From Parachlamydia sp. (GTDB lineage Bacteria > Chlamydiota > Chlamydiia > Chlamydiales > Parachlamydiaceae), in assembly GCA_021372155.1 (NCBI GenBank), contig JAJFUZ010000301.1, forward strand, positions 1 through 39,160: DNA of 39,160 nt. The letters run 5' to 3'. Positions 15,743 through 24,507 of this stretch are shown here, one piece after another (the stretch's first letter is position 1; each line of letters begins with the position of its first letter). A program made the translations under genes and the position numbers. The notes below the pieces were generated by a model. That model was not told the origin of the DNA and ran no database searches. It saw nothing but the letters and a program-made list of their open reading frames with translations.

Positions 15743-17566
15743 TTATGACACACCCAATTGATAACTGCCGCTGAATTTTAAAAGATCTCCGGATTGAATT
15801 TCAATGCGTTCTAGCGGCGTCAGAACTTTATGTATCCCGTTCGTTTTGACCACTTCTACTGAACGGTTATTTCGCGCATGAAGATTGACATATGTTTTTC
15901 CCTGCCGCCTGACAATTTCCGCCTGTTCGAGTGAATAGCGGGTATCAAGCGGTAGGGCGATCTCTGCCAGACTGCCAATCACAAAACCACCGCCATCGTT
16001 CAAAGGCAGAACGTGCCGCACCCTCGTATTGGAAAGAGTCACTTTTGCGCTTCCCTGAACGAGAGGCTTGATGGTTTCTTTGGGTCCCCTTGCGGCGATC
16101 TTGTCCTTGAGAGCAGGATAGGCATTTCGGACGATCTTATCCTCTACTATATCCTGGAAAGCATTTGCTGCCTCGACAACACCGAGGCGCTGGCATACAT
16201 AGAAGAGGGCCTCTTCCTGACTGTGGAGCGCGCAGTTGCCCATTCTTTGAGAAAGCCTGAAGGGGATATTATGTTCGTCAATTTCCTTACCATTCTTAAA
16301 GATAGTGTAAAAGCCCTTTCCCTCATTGCCATCTCTTGGCCCCAGCGCTGCTGGCCCGCGGCGGTAAAGGGCAATCTGCTTGACGATCTCTTTAGCCTCA
16401 GTCTCCGTGCGATATTCGTAGATCTTGATCGGGATGAGCCTTTCACGATTGATGTCAACAGGCTGCAGATTCCTGTCGCGATTGATATCGTGGCGATGAT
16501 GCCAACTGCCGCTGCCTGCCTGGGCAATGATGAAGCGCCACCTGCCGCCAGCTGGAAGCAATTCCACATTGATGCCGTGGCCGCCGCCCACGCGCCGCCA
16601 TCCCGCCTCGACAAAGGCCCCTATCTTATCATGTCCTGGAGACCTGGATTCAGCGATTTTTAAGTCAGCGTATCTACCTGCCAGCCTTTCAGCAGCTGTC
16701 AGATTGCCTTGTTCGACCTCGGCGAACATCTGCTGCAAAAGCGGGCGATCACTCATCTGCCTGTCGATGCGGGCGCGGATGGCGCGCAGGACATTCCCCT
16801 GCTCAGATCTCGGATCATTGTAGGGCGTTTTTCTCAAAACCGCATCGAGGACATCGATCATCGCCTGATGGCTTTTCTGGATGTCCATCCCTTCCCCTTT
16901 CAGACCCGCGATCTTTTTCGCCATATGCTGCAGAGTCGTCCAGGTATGGATATTAAGGCGTCCCTCTACCGCATGGCGCCTCAGGAACTCCCCTACAGCC
17001 TCTCTTGGCAAATCGATCACCTTCTGATCACCCATCTGGTTACCTCTGACCCTGAAAAAACGCATCGCATCCTGCAAAACCCAATCTGCATCCACCCGTA
17101 CTGAAGCAAAATGTCTGGCCAGATGCGTCTCCATGGCGCTCCTGGGGACTGGCCTATTGTGTCCAAGGACTGCACCTGGGACTGCACTCGGGACCGCCGG
17201 TTGTGGCGCCGCTGGCATCACACCAGGACGCAGCATCATTTGTTGAGCCACTGCAGGAATGGCCGCAGCTTCGATGACAAAGTGGTGCTTTTTGCGGTAA
17301 TGCTGTTTTGCCAGCCACAGGACCAGCGGAAGGACAAGTGTCGCAAGGGAGACAATTTTCAGCACAGTCGCAAGGATCTGCCTCACACCTGCAGGAGAAT
17401 GGGGAATGGGGCTGAGGTAGACACTCGTCTTGTCGAGGCGTTCGATGCGAAACTTCAGCCAGCCCTTTTTGTCAGAGATGCCATCCCAGTAGGAATAGCT
17501 CTCCACTAAATTCCAGATTGAAGTCTGCCGGTGAAGAATGCAATCATCATAACGTGGAGGAAACAT
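15743..17566 (-). CDS. Membrane protein with C-terminal FHA-like domain and a possible Cys-His core
   Basis: The 607-residue protein has a cytosolic-looking N-terminus, one membrane segment at about 62-88 (ILATVLKIVSLATLVLPLVLW), a proline/alanine linker to about 140, and a soluble body. Residues about 515-607 resemble an FHA domain: GGFVIGSLAEIALPLDTRYSL, then QGKTYVNLHARNN, ending IQSGDLLKFSGSYQLGV. The usual IGR arginine and SxxH motif are changed, so phosphothreonine binding is doubtful. The middle has GHGINVELLP with His330 and QRMGNCALHS with Cys445, a pattern like papain-type proteases, but the fold is not proven. A hairpin lies just before the ATG, and smc follows 15 bases later. The link to SMC is positional only. 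Confidence 0.65.
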   Translation of the reverse strand: MFPPRYDDCILHRQTSIWNLVESYSYWDGISDKKGWLKFRIERLDKTSVYLSPIPHSPAGVRQILATVLKIVSLATLVLPLVLWLAKQHYRKKHHFVIEAAAIPAVAQQMMLRPGVMPAAPQPAVPSAVPGAVLGHNRPVPRSAMETHLARHFASVRVDADWVLQDAMRFFRVRGNQMGDQKVIDLPREAVGEFLRRHAVEGRLNIHTWTTLQHMAKKIAGLKGEGMDIQKSHQAMIDVLDAVLRKTPYNDPRSEQGNVLRAIRARIDRQMSDRPLLQQMFAEVEQGNLTAAERLAGRYADLKIAESRSPGHDKIGAFVEAGWRRVGGGHGINVELLPAGGRWRFIIAQAGSGSWHHRHDINRDRNLQPVDINRERLIPIKIYEYRTETEAKEIVKQIALYRRGPAALGPRDGNEGKGFYTIFKNGKEIDEHNIPFRLSQRMGNCALHSQEEALFYVCQRLGVVEAANAFQDIVEDKIVRNAYPALKDKIAARGPKETIKPLVQGSAKVTLSNTRVRHVLPLNDGGGFVIGSLAEIALPLDTRYSLEQAEIVRRQGKTYVNLHARNNRSVEVVKTNGIHKVLTPLERIEIQSGDLLKFSGSYQLGVS

Positions 17567-17604
17567 GATTTTATCCCTAGAAATAAATTTCTAAGGATAA
17601 AATC
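17567..17604 (-). promoter_or_regulatory. Hairpin covering the leader of the FHA-like gene
   Basis: GATTTTATCCCTAGAAAT pairs with ATTTCTAAGGATAAAATC across a 2-base loop; the arms are 18 bases with one mismatch. On the minus strand it ends directly at the ATG and includes AGGGA, the only candidate ribosome-binding site. Folding of the mRNA would therefore hide the site and could limit translation. No T-run follows, so it is not a terminator. Confidence 0.55.
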
Positions 17605-17613
17605 ATTTGTCAT

Positions 17614-17646
17614 AAAAAAGCAACTTTAAAAAAGTTGCTTTTTTTA
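17614..17646 (-). terminator. Bidirectional rho-independent terminator
   Basis: GCAACTTT and AAAGTTGC form a perfect stem with a short A-rich loop, flanked by A6 on one side and T7 on the other, so both strands have a hairpin plus T-run. It is 22 bases past the stop of the 800-residue repeat protein on minus and should end that transcript. The FHA-like gene then needs its own promoter in the short space after it. Confidence 0.85.
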
Positions 17647-17667
17647 AAAACATTTTTATGAAAAGCA

Positions 17668-20067
17668 TTATCGGTTTTTTCGATATTCTTCCATAAACTG
17701 TGCAACAGATGCGGCGTTATTAACTAACCTAGGACCTCTTCCAGCTGCATCAGGTTGCCCTTCCAACCAGGTCAAAAGGTCGCTGCCTGTTTTGATGCGA
17801 ACGGGGGCTCTATAAAACTGAACAAGCCGTTTCACAGCATCAGAAGTCATTTGACCATCAACCGCAAATTTGAATGTAATATAAGCGCCATGGTCACGTT
17901 GGCTTTTGACATAACTTTGATAAGCTGTTTCTATCAAATCTGCTCCTCCAAAAGAACCCACAGAGGCCTGAGTGGCCTGAGTTGTTTCCGGGGCGGCTTG
18001 TCGATATTTTCGATATGTCTCTAAAAACTTTTCAATAGACTCAGGTTTGTTAGTAAGCTTGGACTGGTTTGTCGCTGGATCCCACTGCCCTTTAAGCCAA
18101 TCTATTAGCTCAGAGCCTGTCTGAATTCTAACTGGGGCCTGATAATGCCTCACAAGCCGTTTTACGGTTTCGCTGTCGATATGATCATTCATCGCAAATT
18201 GCAAAGTGACGAATGGCATATGGCTGAAGTCACCATTTTTGAGATAAACATCATAAAAGGCTTTTTCGACTCGATCTAGGTCTCCGGTAGGCCGAGGTGC
18301 CTGCTGGACCGGTGCGACGTTGGGCGTTGAAGGCGCTGATTTCCCTTTTGTTAAATCTGGGGCCAGGTTGGCTTGAGGAGGTAGCGGAGAAGGAGCTTTG
18401 ACTGCTGGTGGAGGAGCATTGAACACATTTCCGGTGCCAAGAGAAGCGGAAGGAATTCCCCCAGAGCTGTAAAGCGCATCAACATCACCCAGCAGATGAT
18501 TCAGGCCAAGATCTGCCAATAATTCCTTTAAGGTTTCAGCTGAATTGAATTCGACTAAGTTAGAAAATAATTTAGCAGGCGAGTCCGAAGTGTTTTGCGG
18601 CATCCCTACGAAACGATACAAACTCATTATAGCATCCGGGTCCATCCGGTCAAGCATTCTGTAAAGCAAAACCGTGCGATTGTTGCTGACATCTCTTACA
18701 GGTGCATTGCCCAATTGATCGGTAACCTTTCCGTCTCCTAGAGCTCGCAACAAGGAGGGAAGCAGGTCGATTTCTCTCGTACTCTGCAGCTTTTGTATGA
18801 TTTGCTCCACCTTTCCTTCGCGGGAAGTGAATCTGTTCACAGGTGCGTTCGTGTGGAGAGCCAGCCAATCGAGTGTATCCTCGGAAGCCTTCATTTGCAA
18901 TATCTTTGCCCATGCAGCATATTGCTGGGTGGGTGTCTGGAGCGGCTGAGATGAAAGGACGGCTGGCTGCGGGGCGGGAGCAGCTTGTTTAGACACAGGT
19001 TGAGAAACTGCTGTGAATACGGGAGCAGCTTGTTTGTACATGGGCTGAGAAACTGCCGGCTGGGGGGGAACTCGGCTTTCGCTGCGAAGTGCAGCAGAGG
19101 CCATTGCTCCTGCGTTATAAATAGGATGAATGTGTACCAACACATTAGCCATGCTGACTATAGGATCGCTCATCAATTGATACATTTGATCAGCTGAATA
19201 TTTGTCAAATAACGTGGCAAATTGTTGAATCGCTGGAACCGATGAGTTTCTCGGTGCTCCAATAATCAAATTTAATTTATCCATCTGATTGTGGCTGATA
19301 TTGCTGAACATTTTATACATCAATACAATCCGAGAATTGCTGAGATTGTGTTGTGCATTGCCCATTTTTAAGGCAACATTGGCAGCACCCAGGTTAACCA
19401 ACAAAGAGGGAAGCAGGTCGACTTCTCTCCTGTCCTGCATTCTTTCCATGATTTGCTGCACTTTTTCATTTCGGGATGTCTCTTTGCTCACGGGGACGCC
19501 AGCATGAAGAGCCAACCAATTGAGCGAATCATCGTAAACATCGTTTTTTAACATCTGCGACCAAGCATCAAATTGCGGATGTCTCTTTTGCGGCTCAAAT
19601 TTTTCCTGTATTTCCTGTGCCGAAGGAGGCTGAGGCCTTGCTCTTGGAGGTTCAATTCTTTGCTGGTGTATGACCTCACTGTTTTTAGCATCAATACCAC
19701 TGAAAACCCCCGCTCGCCCTTGGGCATATTTTTCTACTTTTCGTGAAGCTGCGAATGTACCTCTCATGAAACTTCTAAATTCACCGATTTTATCATCCCC
19801 TACTTTGCCAAGGTCTGAAGAATTTGGATCGCTGTATAATTGATGCAAATAAGCAATTTCCTTTACAACTTTATCAGCTAACACGATATTTTTCACTTTG
19901 AAATAATCACGCACATTTTTCTCGATATCATTATTTCTTTTGTCAATAAATATGTGACTATTAAAAAGTTCTTTCAGATCTTTTCCTGATACTTGGTCTT
20001 TTATATCAATGAAAAGTGTAGTCATGGTCTCAAGCATCGTACTTTGCAGTTGTTTTATCGGTTGCAC
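17668..20067 (-). CDS. Hypothetical protein with two kinds of tandem internal repeat
   Basis: This protein of about 799 residues matches no family I recognise. It contains two copies of an approximately 150-residue module A (core SLNWLALHAGVPV / TLDWLALHTNAPV, then DLLPSLL and NA...NSRIVLMYKM / NNRTVLLYRM). The copies are separated by a proline/alanine/glutamine linker. Two copies of an approximately 90-residue module B lie near the C-terminus (core VKRLVRHYQAPVRIQTGSEL / VKRLVQFYRAPVRIKTGSDL). The helical A modules could be death-fold-like adaptor domains, but that is a guess. I chose GTG at 20067 because AAGGGAG lies 7 bases before it. A longer frame reaches GTG at 20127 but has no ribosome-binding site. 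A terminator follows the stop. Base composition is lower in GC than the neighbouring smc and serS genes. Confidence 0.75.
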   Translation of the reverse strand: MQPIKQLQSTMLETMTTLFIDIKDQVSGKDLKELFNSHIFIDKRNNDIEKNVRDYFKVKNIVLADKVVKEIAYLHQLYSDPNSSDLGKVGDDKIGEFRSFMRGTFAASRKVEKYAQGRAGVFSGIDAKNSEVIHQQRIEPPRARPQPPSAQEIQEKFEPQKRHPQFDAWSQMLKNDVYDDSLNWLALHAGVPVSKETSRNEKVQQIMERMQDRREVDLLPSLLVNLGAANVALKMGNAQHNLSNSRIVLMYKMFSNISHNQMDKLNLIIGAPRNSSVPAIQQFATLFDKYSADQMYQLMSDPIVSMANVLVHIHPIYNAGAMASAALRSESRVPPQPAVSQPMYKQAAPVFTAVSQPVSKQAAPAPQPAVLSSQPLQTPTQQYAAWAKILQMKASEDTLDWLALHTNAPVNRFTSREGKVEQIIQKLQSTREIDLLPSLLRALGDGKVTDQLGNAPVRDVSNNRTVLLYRMLDRMDPDAIMSLYRFVGMPQNTSDSPAKLFSNLVEFNSAETLKELLADLGLNHLLGDVDALYSSGGIPSASLGTGNVFNAPPPAVKAPSPLPPQANLAPDLTKGKSAPSTPNVAPVQQAPRPTGDLDRVEKAFYDVYLKNGDFSHMPFVTLQFAMNDHIDSETVKRLVRHYQAPVRIQTGSELIDWLKGQWDPATNQSKLTNKPESIEKFLETYRKYRQAAPETTQATQASVGSFGGADLIETAYQSYVKSQRDHGAYITFKFAVDGQMTSDAVKRLVQFYRAPVRIKTGSDLLTWLEGQPDAAGRGPRLVNNAASVAQFMEEYRKNR

Positions 20068-20183
20068 AAGAATCTCCCTTCCGTTTTTTCCTTCTATAGT
20101 AGGTTTTTCATTTAAATACGGCAACACTTTTTATCAGACAATTTATAAATTGATAAAATCCCATATAACGCTGCCTCTCATGC

Positions 20184-20349
20184 ATGAAGCTATCCAACTA
20201 AAATCGATGGAATAGCCGACACGTGCTTTTGCGTAGGGCACGACCAAAGAATTTTTGACAAACTTGAAGAAGTAGGCAAAAATTCTTTGGTCGTGCCCTA
20301 CGCAAAATGATGTGTTGGATAGGCCATCAATTTAGTTGGATAGCTTCAT
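20184..20349. repeat. MITE-like palindromic element
   Basis: The element is one long inverted repeat of about 166 bases. The inner arms (20227-20257 and 20277-20307) are 31-base perfect complements around a 19-base loop. The outer arms continue with mismatches to ends of ATGAAGCTATCCAACTAAA and TTTAGTTGGATAGCTTCAT. There is no reading frame of note inside. Non-coding, palindromic, with defined ends, it fits a miniature inverted-repeat element mobilised by a transposase elsewhere. It sits between the starts of the divergent 800-residue gene and serS. No clear target-site duplication is seen. Confidence 0.7.
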
Positions 20350-20381
20350 ACGACACTGATGCGAAAAATACGCCAGGACGC

Positions 20382-20387
20382 TATACT
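20382..20387 (+). promoter_or_regulatory. Possible -10 element of serS
   Basis: TATACT lies 28 bases before the serS ATG, just beyond the MITE-like element. No good -35 is visible, so this is a weak call. Confidence 0.3.
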
Positions 20388-20414
20388 CATTCTATAAACA
20401 TAAGGAATTGACCT

Positions 20415-21692
20415 ATGATCGACATCCGCCTGATCCGCAAAGATCGTTCGAACGTAGAAGCGAAATTGAAAACCAAAGATCCCCAGATCGATTTGACAGA
20501 GATCTGCAATCTCGACCATCAGATCCGCGAACATAAAACAAAGGTCGAACAGCTCAAAGCGAGCCGCAATGAGGTTTCTCAGAAGATCGGCGAGCTCAAG
20601 CGCAAGGGCGAAGATGTGGCCGCTTTGATGAAGCAGGTCGGGGCATCGGCGGACGAAATCCATGCCCTGGACCATGAGGTGACAAAGCTTGAGGAGAAAT
20701 TCAACCATGAGCTGGCCCAGCTCCCCAACCTGCCGATGGACGATATCAAAGTGTCGCACGATCCGAAAGAGAATGTGGTCATTAAGGAATTTGGGAAAAA
20801 GCCTGCATTCGATTTTGCCTTCAAGAATCATGTCGAGCTGAACGAGCATCTGAATCTGTTCGATTTCAAACGCGGCGCTAAGGTGGCTGGGGCCGGCTGG
20901 CCTGTTTACATTGGCATGGGCGCGCGCCTGGAGTGGGCCTTGATCCAGTACATGATGGAGACGCAGATTAAGAATGGCTTTACCCCCTTTCTTCCCCCCT
21001 TCCTGGTGCGTCGAGAGATTATGTTTGGATCAGGCCAGCTGCCGAAATTCGAAAAGCAGCTTTTCAAGATTACCGACGACGATTTTGATCTCTTTTTGAT
21101 TCCGACTTCGGAAGTGCCTTTAAACGGGCTGCACGTCGACGAGATCCTTGGAGACGACCAGCTCCCGCTGAAGTATACGGCCTATACGCCCTGTTTTCGA
21201 AGAGAGGCGGGTGCCGCTGGCGCGCAAGAGCGCGGCCTGATTCGTATGCATCAGTTCAATAAAGTCGAAATGTTCTGCTTCACTAAGCCTGAAGAGAGCA
21301 TGAAGGTGTTTGACGCCATGATGGCCAGCGCAGAAGAGATCCTGCAAGGGTTGGAAATGCATTACCGGAACTGTCTGCTTGTGACCGGTGATATGTCCTT
21401 TGCCGCGGCAAGGACCATCGACATCGAAGTGTGGCTGCCTGGCCAGAATCGCTACTACGAGGTCTCCTCGGTATCCAACTGCACGGACTACCAGGCGAGA
21501 CGCTCTAACATTCGCTACCGCCCTCAGAAGGATGCCAAACCCGAATTTGTGCATACGCTCAACGGCTCGGGGCTGGCGACCTCGCGTCTGATGGTGGCGC
21601 TGCTCGAGAACAATCAGAATCCAGATGGGACAGTCAACATTCCTGCAGTGCTGCAAAAGTATCTTGGAGGCCAATCCAAGCTGACCGGATGA
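20415..21692 (+). CDS. serS: Seryl-tRNA synthetase
   Basis: SerS charges tRNA-Ser with serine in the cytoplasm. The 425-residue length is standard for this class II synthetase. Residues about 1-110 form the long antiparallel coiled-coil arm that contacts the tRNA variable arm. The catalytic core has the motif 2 region TPCFRREAGAAGAQERGLIR, then EVSSVSNCTDYQARRSNIRY, and motif 3 with LNGSGLATSRLMVALLENNQ. AAGGA lies 8 bases before the ATG. It is the first gene of an operon; its stop overlaps the mnmH ATG by 4 bases. Confidence 0.97.
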   Translation: MIDIRLIRKDRSNVEAKLKTKDPQIDLTEICNLDHQIREHKTKVEQLKASRNEVSQKIGELKRKGEDVAALMKQVGASADEIHALDHEVTKLEEKFNHELAQLPNLPMDDIKVSHDPKENVVIKEFGKKPAFDFAFKNHVELNEHLNLFDFKRGAKVAGAGWPVYIGMGARLEWALIQYMMETQIKNGFTPFLPPFLVRREIMFGSGQLPKFEKQLFKITDDDFDLFLIPTSEVPLNGLHVDEILGDDQLPLKYTAYTPCFRREAGAAGAQERGLIRMHQFNKVEMFCFTKPEESMKVFDAMMASAEEILQGLEMHYRNCLLVTGDMSFAAARTIDIEVWLPGQNRYYEVSSVSNCTDYQARRSNIRYRPQKDAKPEFVHTLNGSGLATSRLMVALLENNQNPDGTVNIPAVLQKYLGGQSKLTG

Positions 21693-22726
21693 AAACGCTC
21701 GACCCTCTGGATTTCATAAAGTCTCCCGGCATCATCTTTGATGTGCGCAGCCCCGGAGAGTATGCCCAAGGGCATCTGCCCGGAGCTCAAAGCATGCCGC
21801 TTTTCAGCGATTCCGAGCGCGCCATTGTTGGCACTCTTTATAAACAGAAGGGCCGCAATGTCGCCGTCGAACAGGGTTTGCGCATCGTGGGTCCAAAAAT
21901 GGCCGATTTTGTCGATTTTGTTAAAGATAAGCTCGAAGGCGAGAAATTGGCCAAAATCCATTGCTGGCTGGGAGGCATGCGCAGTGGTTCCGTGGCCTGG
22001 CTCCTGGAGACTGCTGGAATTGCCACGGCAACGCTGGAAGGCGGGTACAAGCGCTTCCGAAGATATGTCCTCGAACTGATTTCCTCTCCCTATCCCCTCC
22101 TTGTCATTGGTGGCTTGACTGGCAGCGGCAAAAGCAACATCCTTGGCTCCCTGAAAACCTATGGCGAACAGGTTCTGGACCTCGAGCAGTTGGCCTGCCA
22201 CCGCGGCAGCACCTATGGCCATCTCAATATGCCTCCACAGCCTACTATCGAACACTTTGAAAATAAGATTGCGTTTGCCCTCTCCCGTCTCGACCTGTCG
22301 CGCCCCATCTGGATCGAAGATGAAAGCCGCATGATAGGCCGCTGCAAAATCCCTGACCCGCTCTTCCAGCGCATTCAGGAGTCTCCGTTGTTTTGTATCG
22401 AATGTCCGATAGAAGAGCGCCTCGAACGCCTTGCTTGCGAGTATGGCCAGACGGACATCTCTCTGCTGGTCTTTGCGACAAAAAGCCTAAGCAAACGTCT
22501 GGGGGGTAGCCGCACCCAGGAGGCCATCTCTTTGATCCTAGAGGGGCGCCTTCAAGAGGCGATCGCCTTGACGCTGCATTACTACGACGCCTCCTATCAA
22601 TATAGCCTGAAGAAGCGCTTACAACCCTGCAGTAAGATGCAGGGAGACCATCTGACGCCCGACGAATGGGCCAAACGTTTAATCCTAGCCGCAAAGGTTG
22701 ACCATGCCGAACAAAAAGCCAGCTGA
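21689..22726 (+). CDS. mnmH: tRNA 2-selenouridine synthase MnmH (SelU)
   Basis: MnmH converts 2-thiouridine at the wobble position of certain tRNAs to 2-selenouridine with selenophosphate, and can also geranylate the thiouridine. The 345-residue protein has the two expected domains. The rhodanese domain has FDVRSPGEYAQGHLPGA and the active Cys92 in HCWLGGMRSG; the common motif is CWRGGMRS, so Leu94 replaces Arg. The P-loop domain has GLTGSGKS at 142-149 and a following HRGSTYG. Its start overlaps serS by 4 bases (ATGA), and its end overlaps the next gene by about 23 bases, so the three genes are translationally linked. No selD is in this window, so the selenium donor cannot be judged. Confidence 0.92.
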   Translation: MKTLDPLDFIKSPGIIFDVRSPGEYAQGHLPGAQSMPLFSDSERAIVGTLYKQKGRNVAVEQGLRIVGPKMADFVDFVKDKLEGEKLAKIHCWLGGMRSGSVAWLLETAGIATATLEGGYKRFRRYVLELISSPYPLLVIGGLTGSGKSNILGSLKTYGEQVLDLEQLACHRGSTYGHLNMPPQPTIEHFENKIAFALSRLDLSRPIWIEDESRMIGRCKIPDPLFQRIQESPLFCIECPIEERLERLACEYGQTDISLLVFATKSLSKRLGGSRTQEAISLILEGRLQEAIALTLHYYDASYQYSLKKRLQPCSKMQGDHLTPDEWAKRLILAAKVDHAEQKAS

Positions 22727-24029
22727 AATTCAAGATCTCATGCACTTCCTCGACCGCTGTCCCACAGCCTGGCATGCCGTCGAAGAGATCGCCAAAAGAC
22801 TGAAAACCCTCAAATTTGAAGAACTGCAAGAGGGCGATGCATGGAAAATCAAGCCAGGAGGAGCCTATTTTGTGCGCCGCAATGGCTCGACGCTTGGCGC
22901 CTTCGTCGTTCCAAAACGATCGCCAAAATCCATGCGGATTTTAGGATCTCATACGGACAGTCCCTCCTTCAAAATCAAGCCCAAGGCCGAATTTCTGAAA
23001 GAGAACATGCTGATGCTGGGTGTCGAAATCTACGGAGGTCCTTTATTGACTTCATGGCTCAACCGCGATTTAGGCATCGCTGGCCGCATTGTCTACCGCG
23101 ATCAGAAAAAAAGGACGCAGGAAGCCCTTGTCAATCTGGACTCGACGCCGGTAGTGATCCCCCAGCTTGCCATCCACCTCGACCGCAACGTCAACGAAAA
23201 CGGTTTGATCTTGAATAAACAGGAGCATCTTGCCGCCCTTGCAGGGCTGGTAGACCCTGAAAAGTTCAAGAAATCAAAACAAAGTTTTCTGGAAACGCTC
23301 CTCTCTGAACAGATCCCAATGCACTCTCTGCTGGGGCACGACCTCTTCCTCTATCCTCTGGAAAAGGCGCGACTCTTGGGCCAGGGTGAAATGATCTCTT
23401 CCTACCGCATTGACAATCTGGGAGGAGCCCACGCCGTCCTGCAGGGGCTCAGCCAGTCACGCCAACCCCACGACGAGATGCTGAAGATGGCTCTCTTTTG
23501 GGATAATGAGGAGATCGGCTCTGGTACGGCCCAAGGTGCCGGCTCTCCCTTCCTCTCCACCCTTTTGGAAAGGATCACCATCAGCCTGAATTTTAGCCGC
23601 GATGACTATTTCCGCCTATTGAGCTCCAGTCTCTGCGTCTCAGTGGACCTGACTCACGCCCTGCATCCCAACTACGCAGAAAAGCATGAGCCGCGCCACC
23701 AGGTACTCATGAACGCTGGCATCGTCATCAAGTCCAATGCCCAATATCGATACGCCACTGACGCGCGCACTTTCGGATTGATCGCAGGGGTATGCCAGGA
23801 TCACAAAATCCCTTACCAGCAATTTGTCTCGCGCAATGATCTCTCTTCAGGAACAACTATCGGCCCGATCGCCGCCCATCTGTTGGGGATCCCGACGGTC
23901 GATATCGGCTATGCCCAGCTCTCCATGCACTCCTGCCGGGAGGTTATAGGCAGCAAGGACCACGAGGCGCTCAGCACGTTGTTGGAGAAATTACTTGAAA
24001 ACCCTTCGGATCATGCGAGGAATCGCTAA
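22704..24029 (+). CDS. apeB: M18-family aminopeptidase
   Basis: M18 peptidases are cytosolic di-zinc enzymes that remove N-terminal residues, often acidic ones, from peptides. The 441-residue protein has His83 in GSHTDS, Asp237 in RIDNLGG, WDNEEIGSGTAQGAGSP with metal/catalytic residues at 267-270, HPNYAEKHEP and a late HSCREVIGSKDHEA. All metal ligands expected for the family are visible. I chose ATG at 22704 because AAAGG lies 6 bases before it; a longer frame would start at TTG 22698. It overlaps the end of mnmH, so translation is likely coupled. The symbol is by family; exact substrate preference is not known. Confidence 0.92.
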   Translation: MPNKKPAEIQDLMHFLDRCPTAWHAVEEIAKRLKTLKFEELQEGDAWKIKPGGAYFVRRNGSTLGAFVVPKRSPKSMRILGSHTDSPSFKIKPKAEFLKENMLMLGVEIYGGPLLTSWLNRDLGIAGRIVYRDQKKRTQEALVNLDSTPVVIPQLAIHLDRNVNENGLILNKQEHLAALAGLVDPEKFKKSKQSFLETLLSEQIPMHSLLGHDLFLYPLEKARLLGQGEMISSYRIDNLGGAHAVLQGLSQSRQPHDEMLKMALFWDNEEIGSGTAQGAGSPFLSTLLERITISLNFSRDDYFRLLSSSLCVSVDLTHALHPNYAEKHEPRHQVLMNAGIVIKSNAQYRYATDARTFGLIAGVCQDHKIPYQQFVSRNDLSSGTTIGPIAAHLLGIPTVDIGYAQLSMHSCREVIGSKDHEALSTLLEKLLENPSDHARNR

Positions 24030-24105
24030 ATCTTTTTAACTTGGTACAGATCTTTTAAACTGCTAATGGGGGATCTCGCCAAAAGAGGCGCGTGTGGCTG
24101 CGCGC

Positions 24106-24411
24106 TCACTTCAAAGCATCAAAACGCGATTTCTGCCAAATTTTTTGTAATTTGGCAAACAATGTATGAACATTACTCAGTAGCAAAACTCCCACCCCCA
24201 TACACAGCAGAGCATCAGTTTTCATGATACCTATTTTGTATGCCATGTGAGCACTTGAAAAAAACAGAACACAGCCAAATATTAAAGAAGCTACTGCAAC
24301 TACAGCCAAAGCAAGCGCCTTAAAGGCAGTTCTAGAAGTTGGTAGTTGATTACCTAATGAGTGTTTACCTAAAGGGGGTCCTAAAGCCAGATGCACAGAA
24401 GAAGTTTCCAT
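24106..24411 (-). CDS. Small two-helix membrane protein, possible Inc protein
   Basis: This protein of about 101 residues has a polar N-terminus of about 27 residues, then two closely spaced hydrophobic segments (FKALALAVVAVASLIFGCVL and a second containing LLCMGVGVLLL). The short turn between them and the basic C-terminus fit the bilobed pattern used to predict chlamydial inclusion membrane (Inc) proteins. I chose the internal ATG at 24411 because AAGGA lies 8 bases before it. The long frame would begin at 24456. Function is otherwise unknown, and many small membrane proteins share this shape. Confidence 0.6.
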   Translation of the reverse strand: METSSVHLALGPPLGKHSLGNQLPTSRTAFKALALAVVAVASLIFGCVLFFSSAHMAYKIGIMKTDALLCMGVGVLLLSNVHTLFAKLQKIWQKSRFDALK

Positions 24412-24507
24412 GGTATGTATCCTTGTATTGTGTTGTTTTGTAAAGAACACTACCATAACTAGTCCAATCGCACCAGAAAATTTTTTAAACTGTATCGCAA
24501 AGTCAAG

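Noticed and set aside
16013-16663. 216-codon plus-strand open frame
   Set aside because: Antisense to the FHA-like gene, without ribosome-binding site or recognisable domain.
21614-22255. 213-codon minus-strand open frame
   Set aside because: Antisense to serS end and mnmH, both of which are certain.
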